Of a stretch of 6,076 nucleotides of DNA, positions 5,984-6,076 are shown one piece after another. This DNA comes from Porticoccaceae bacterium UBA4026 (GTDB lineage Bacteria > Pseudomonadota > Gammaproteobacteria > Pseudomonadales > Porticoccaceae). Position numbers and translations under genes: made by a program. Each line of letters opens with the position of its first letter. Position 1 is the first letter of the stretch. The DNA lies in assembly GCA_002382445.1 (NCBI GenBank), contig DGAQ01000067.1:1022-7097 (forward strand), read 5' to 3'. The notes beneath the pieces are model-generated. The model searched no databases, was not told the DNA's origin, and saw only the letters and a program-made list of their open reading frames with translations.

Positions 5984-6026
5984 CTTTATGCGGAGGTTTC
6001 ATTACTGGTGTCCTAACTGCATAAAG
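5984..6026. repeat. 8-bp inverted repeat CTTTATGC / GCATAAAG
   Basis: Arms at 5984-5991 and 6019-6026 are perfectly complementary with a 27-bp spacer. It lies between the two terminators, outside any gene. No function is assigned; it could belong to the control region of a gene beyond the edge. Confidence 0.4.
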
Positions 6027-6050
6027 CCTTCATTACGTAGCTGAAGAATA

Positions 6051-6076
6051 AAAAAGCGGCCCGTAGGCCGCTTTTT
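6051..6076. terminator. Strong bidirectional intrinsic terminator
   Basis: A5 then GCGGCC (6056-6061), loop CGTA, GGCCGC (6066-6071), then T5 to the window end. The symmetric A- and T-tracts let it work on both strands, as expected between convergent genes; it may serve the TetR gene and a converging gene beyond the edge. Confidence 0.88.

Noticed and set aside
5984..6026. Integron attC-like site
   Set aside because: The TCCTAAC stretch does not fit RYYYAAC, and no matching GTTRRRY core is at the other end.
5838..6044. Plus-strand ORF of 68 aa overlapping the TetR gene end
   Set aside because: It overlaps the TetR gene in another frame, lacks a ribosome binding site, and runs through the probable terminator.

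Overview
The window looks like chromosomal DNA from a marine-type Gammaproteobacterium. This rests on Wza/Wzc-type export proteins with clear resemblance to the E. coli pair, a lipoprotein signal, and a GPH-family transporter. I cannot place it to genus. The theme is export of a capsule or exopolysaccharide.

Layout: (1) 1-739, minus strand: the N-terminal 246 codons of a GPH/MelB-like sugar:cation symporter that runs off the left edge. (2) 740-1155: a 416-bp gap with a tandem 8-bp repeat upstream of the transporter and a decayed tRNA-Leu(CAG)-like sequence on the plus strand. (3) 1156-5102, minus strand: a putative operon in the order small ORF (63 aa), wza-like outer-membrane export lipoprotein, wzc-like tyrosine autokinase/co-polymerase. 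The small ORF and wza overlap as TAATG; wza and wzc are 60 bp apart, with no wzb phosphatase between them. (4) 5103-5236: an AT-rich divergent control region with three AATTTTAC repeats at 16-17 bp spacing and an inverted repeat. (5) 5237-5908, plus strand: a TetR-family regulator, followed by a probable terminator and, at the right edge, a strong bidirectional terminator.

Working together: Wzc (inner membrane) and Wza (outer membrane) would form the export conduit, and the divergent TetR protein is the natural candidate to control it. Two features are unusual. The Wza homologue carries an extra domain of about 70 residues that reads as a SPOR domain (septal/denuded peptidoglycan binding). 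It is inserted between segments that otherwise align with E. coli Wza, which suggests an exporter tethered to peptidoglycan at division sites. Also, the signal-peptide codons of wza form a perfect 14-bp hairpin followed by a short U-tract, only 26 nt downstream of the overlapping stop/start. This looks like a translation-coupled attenuator or stability element. Both are sequence-based inferences; no searches were run.
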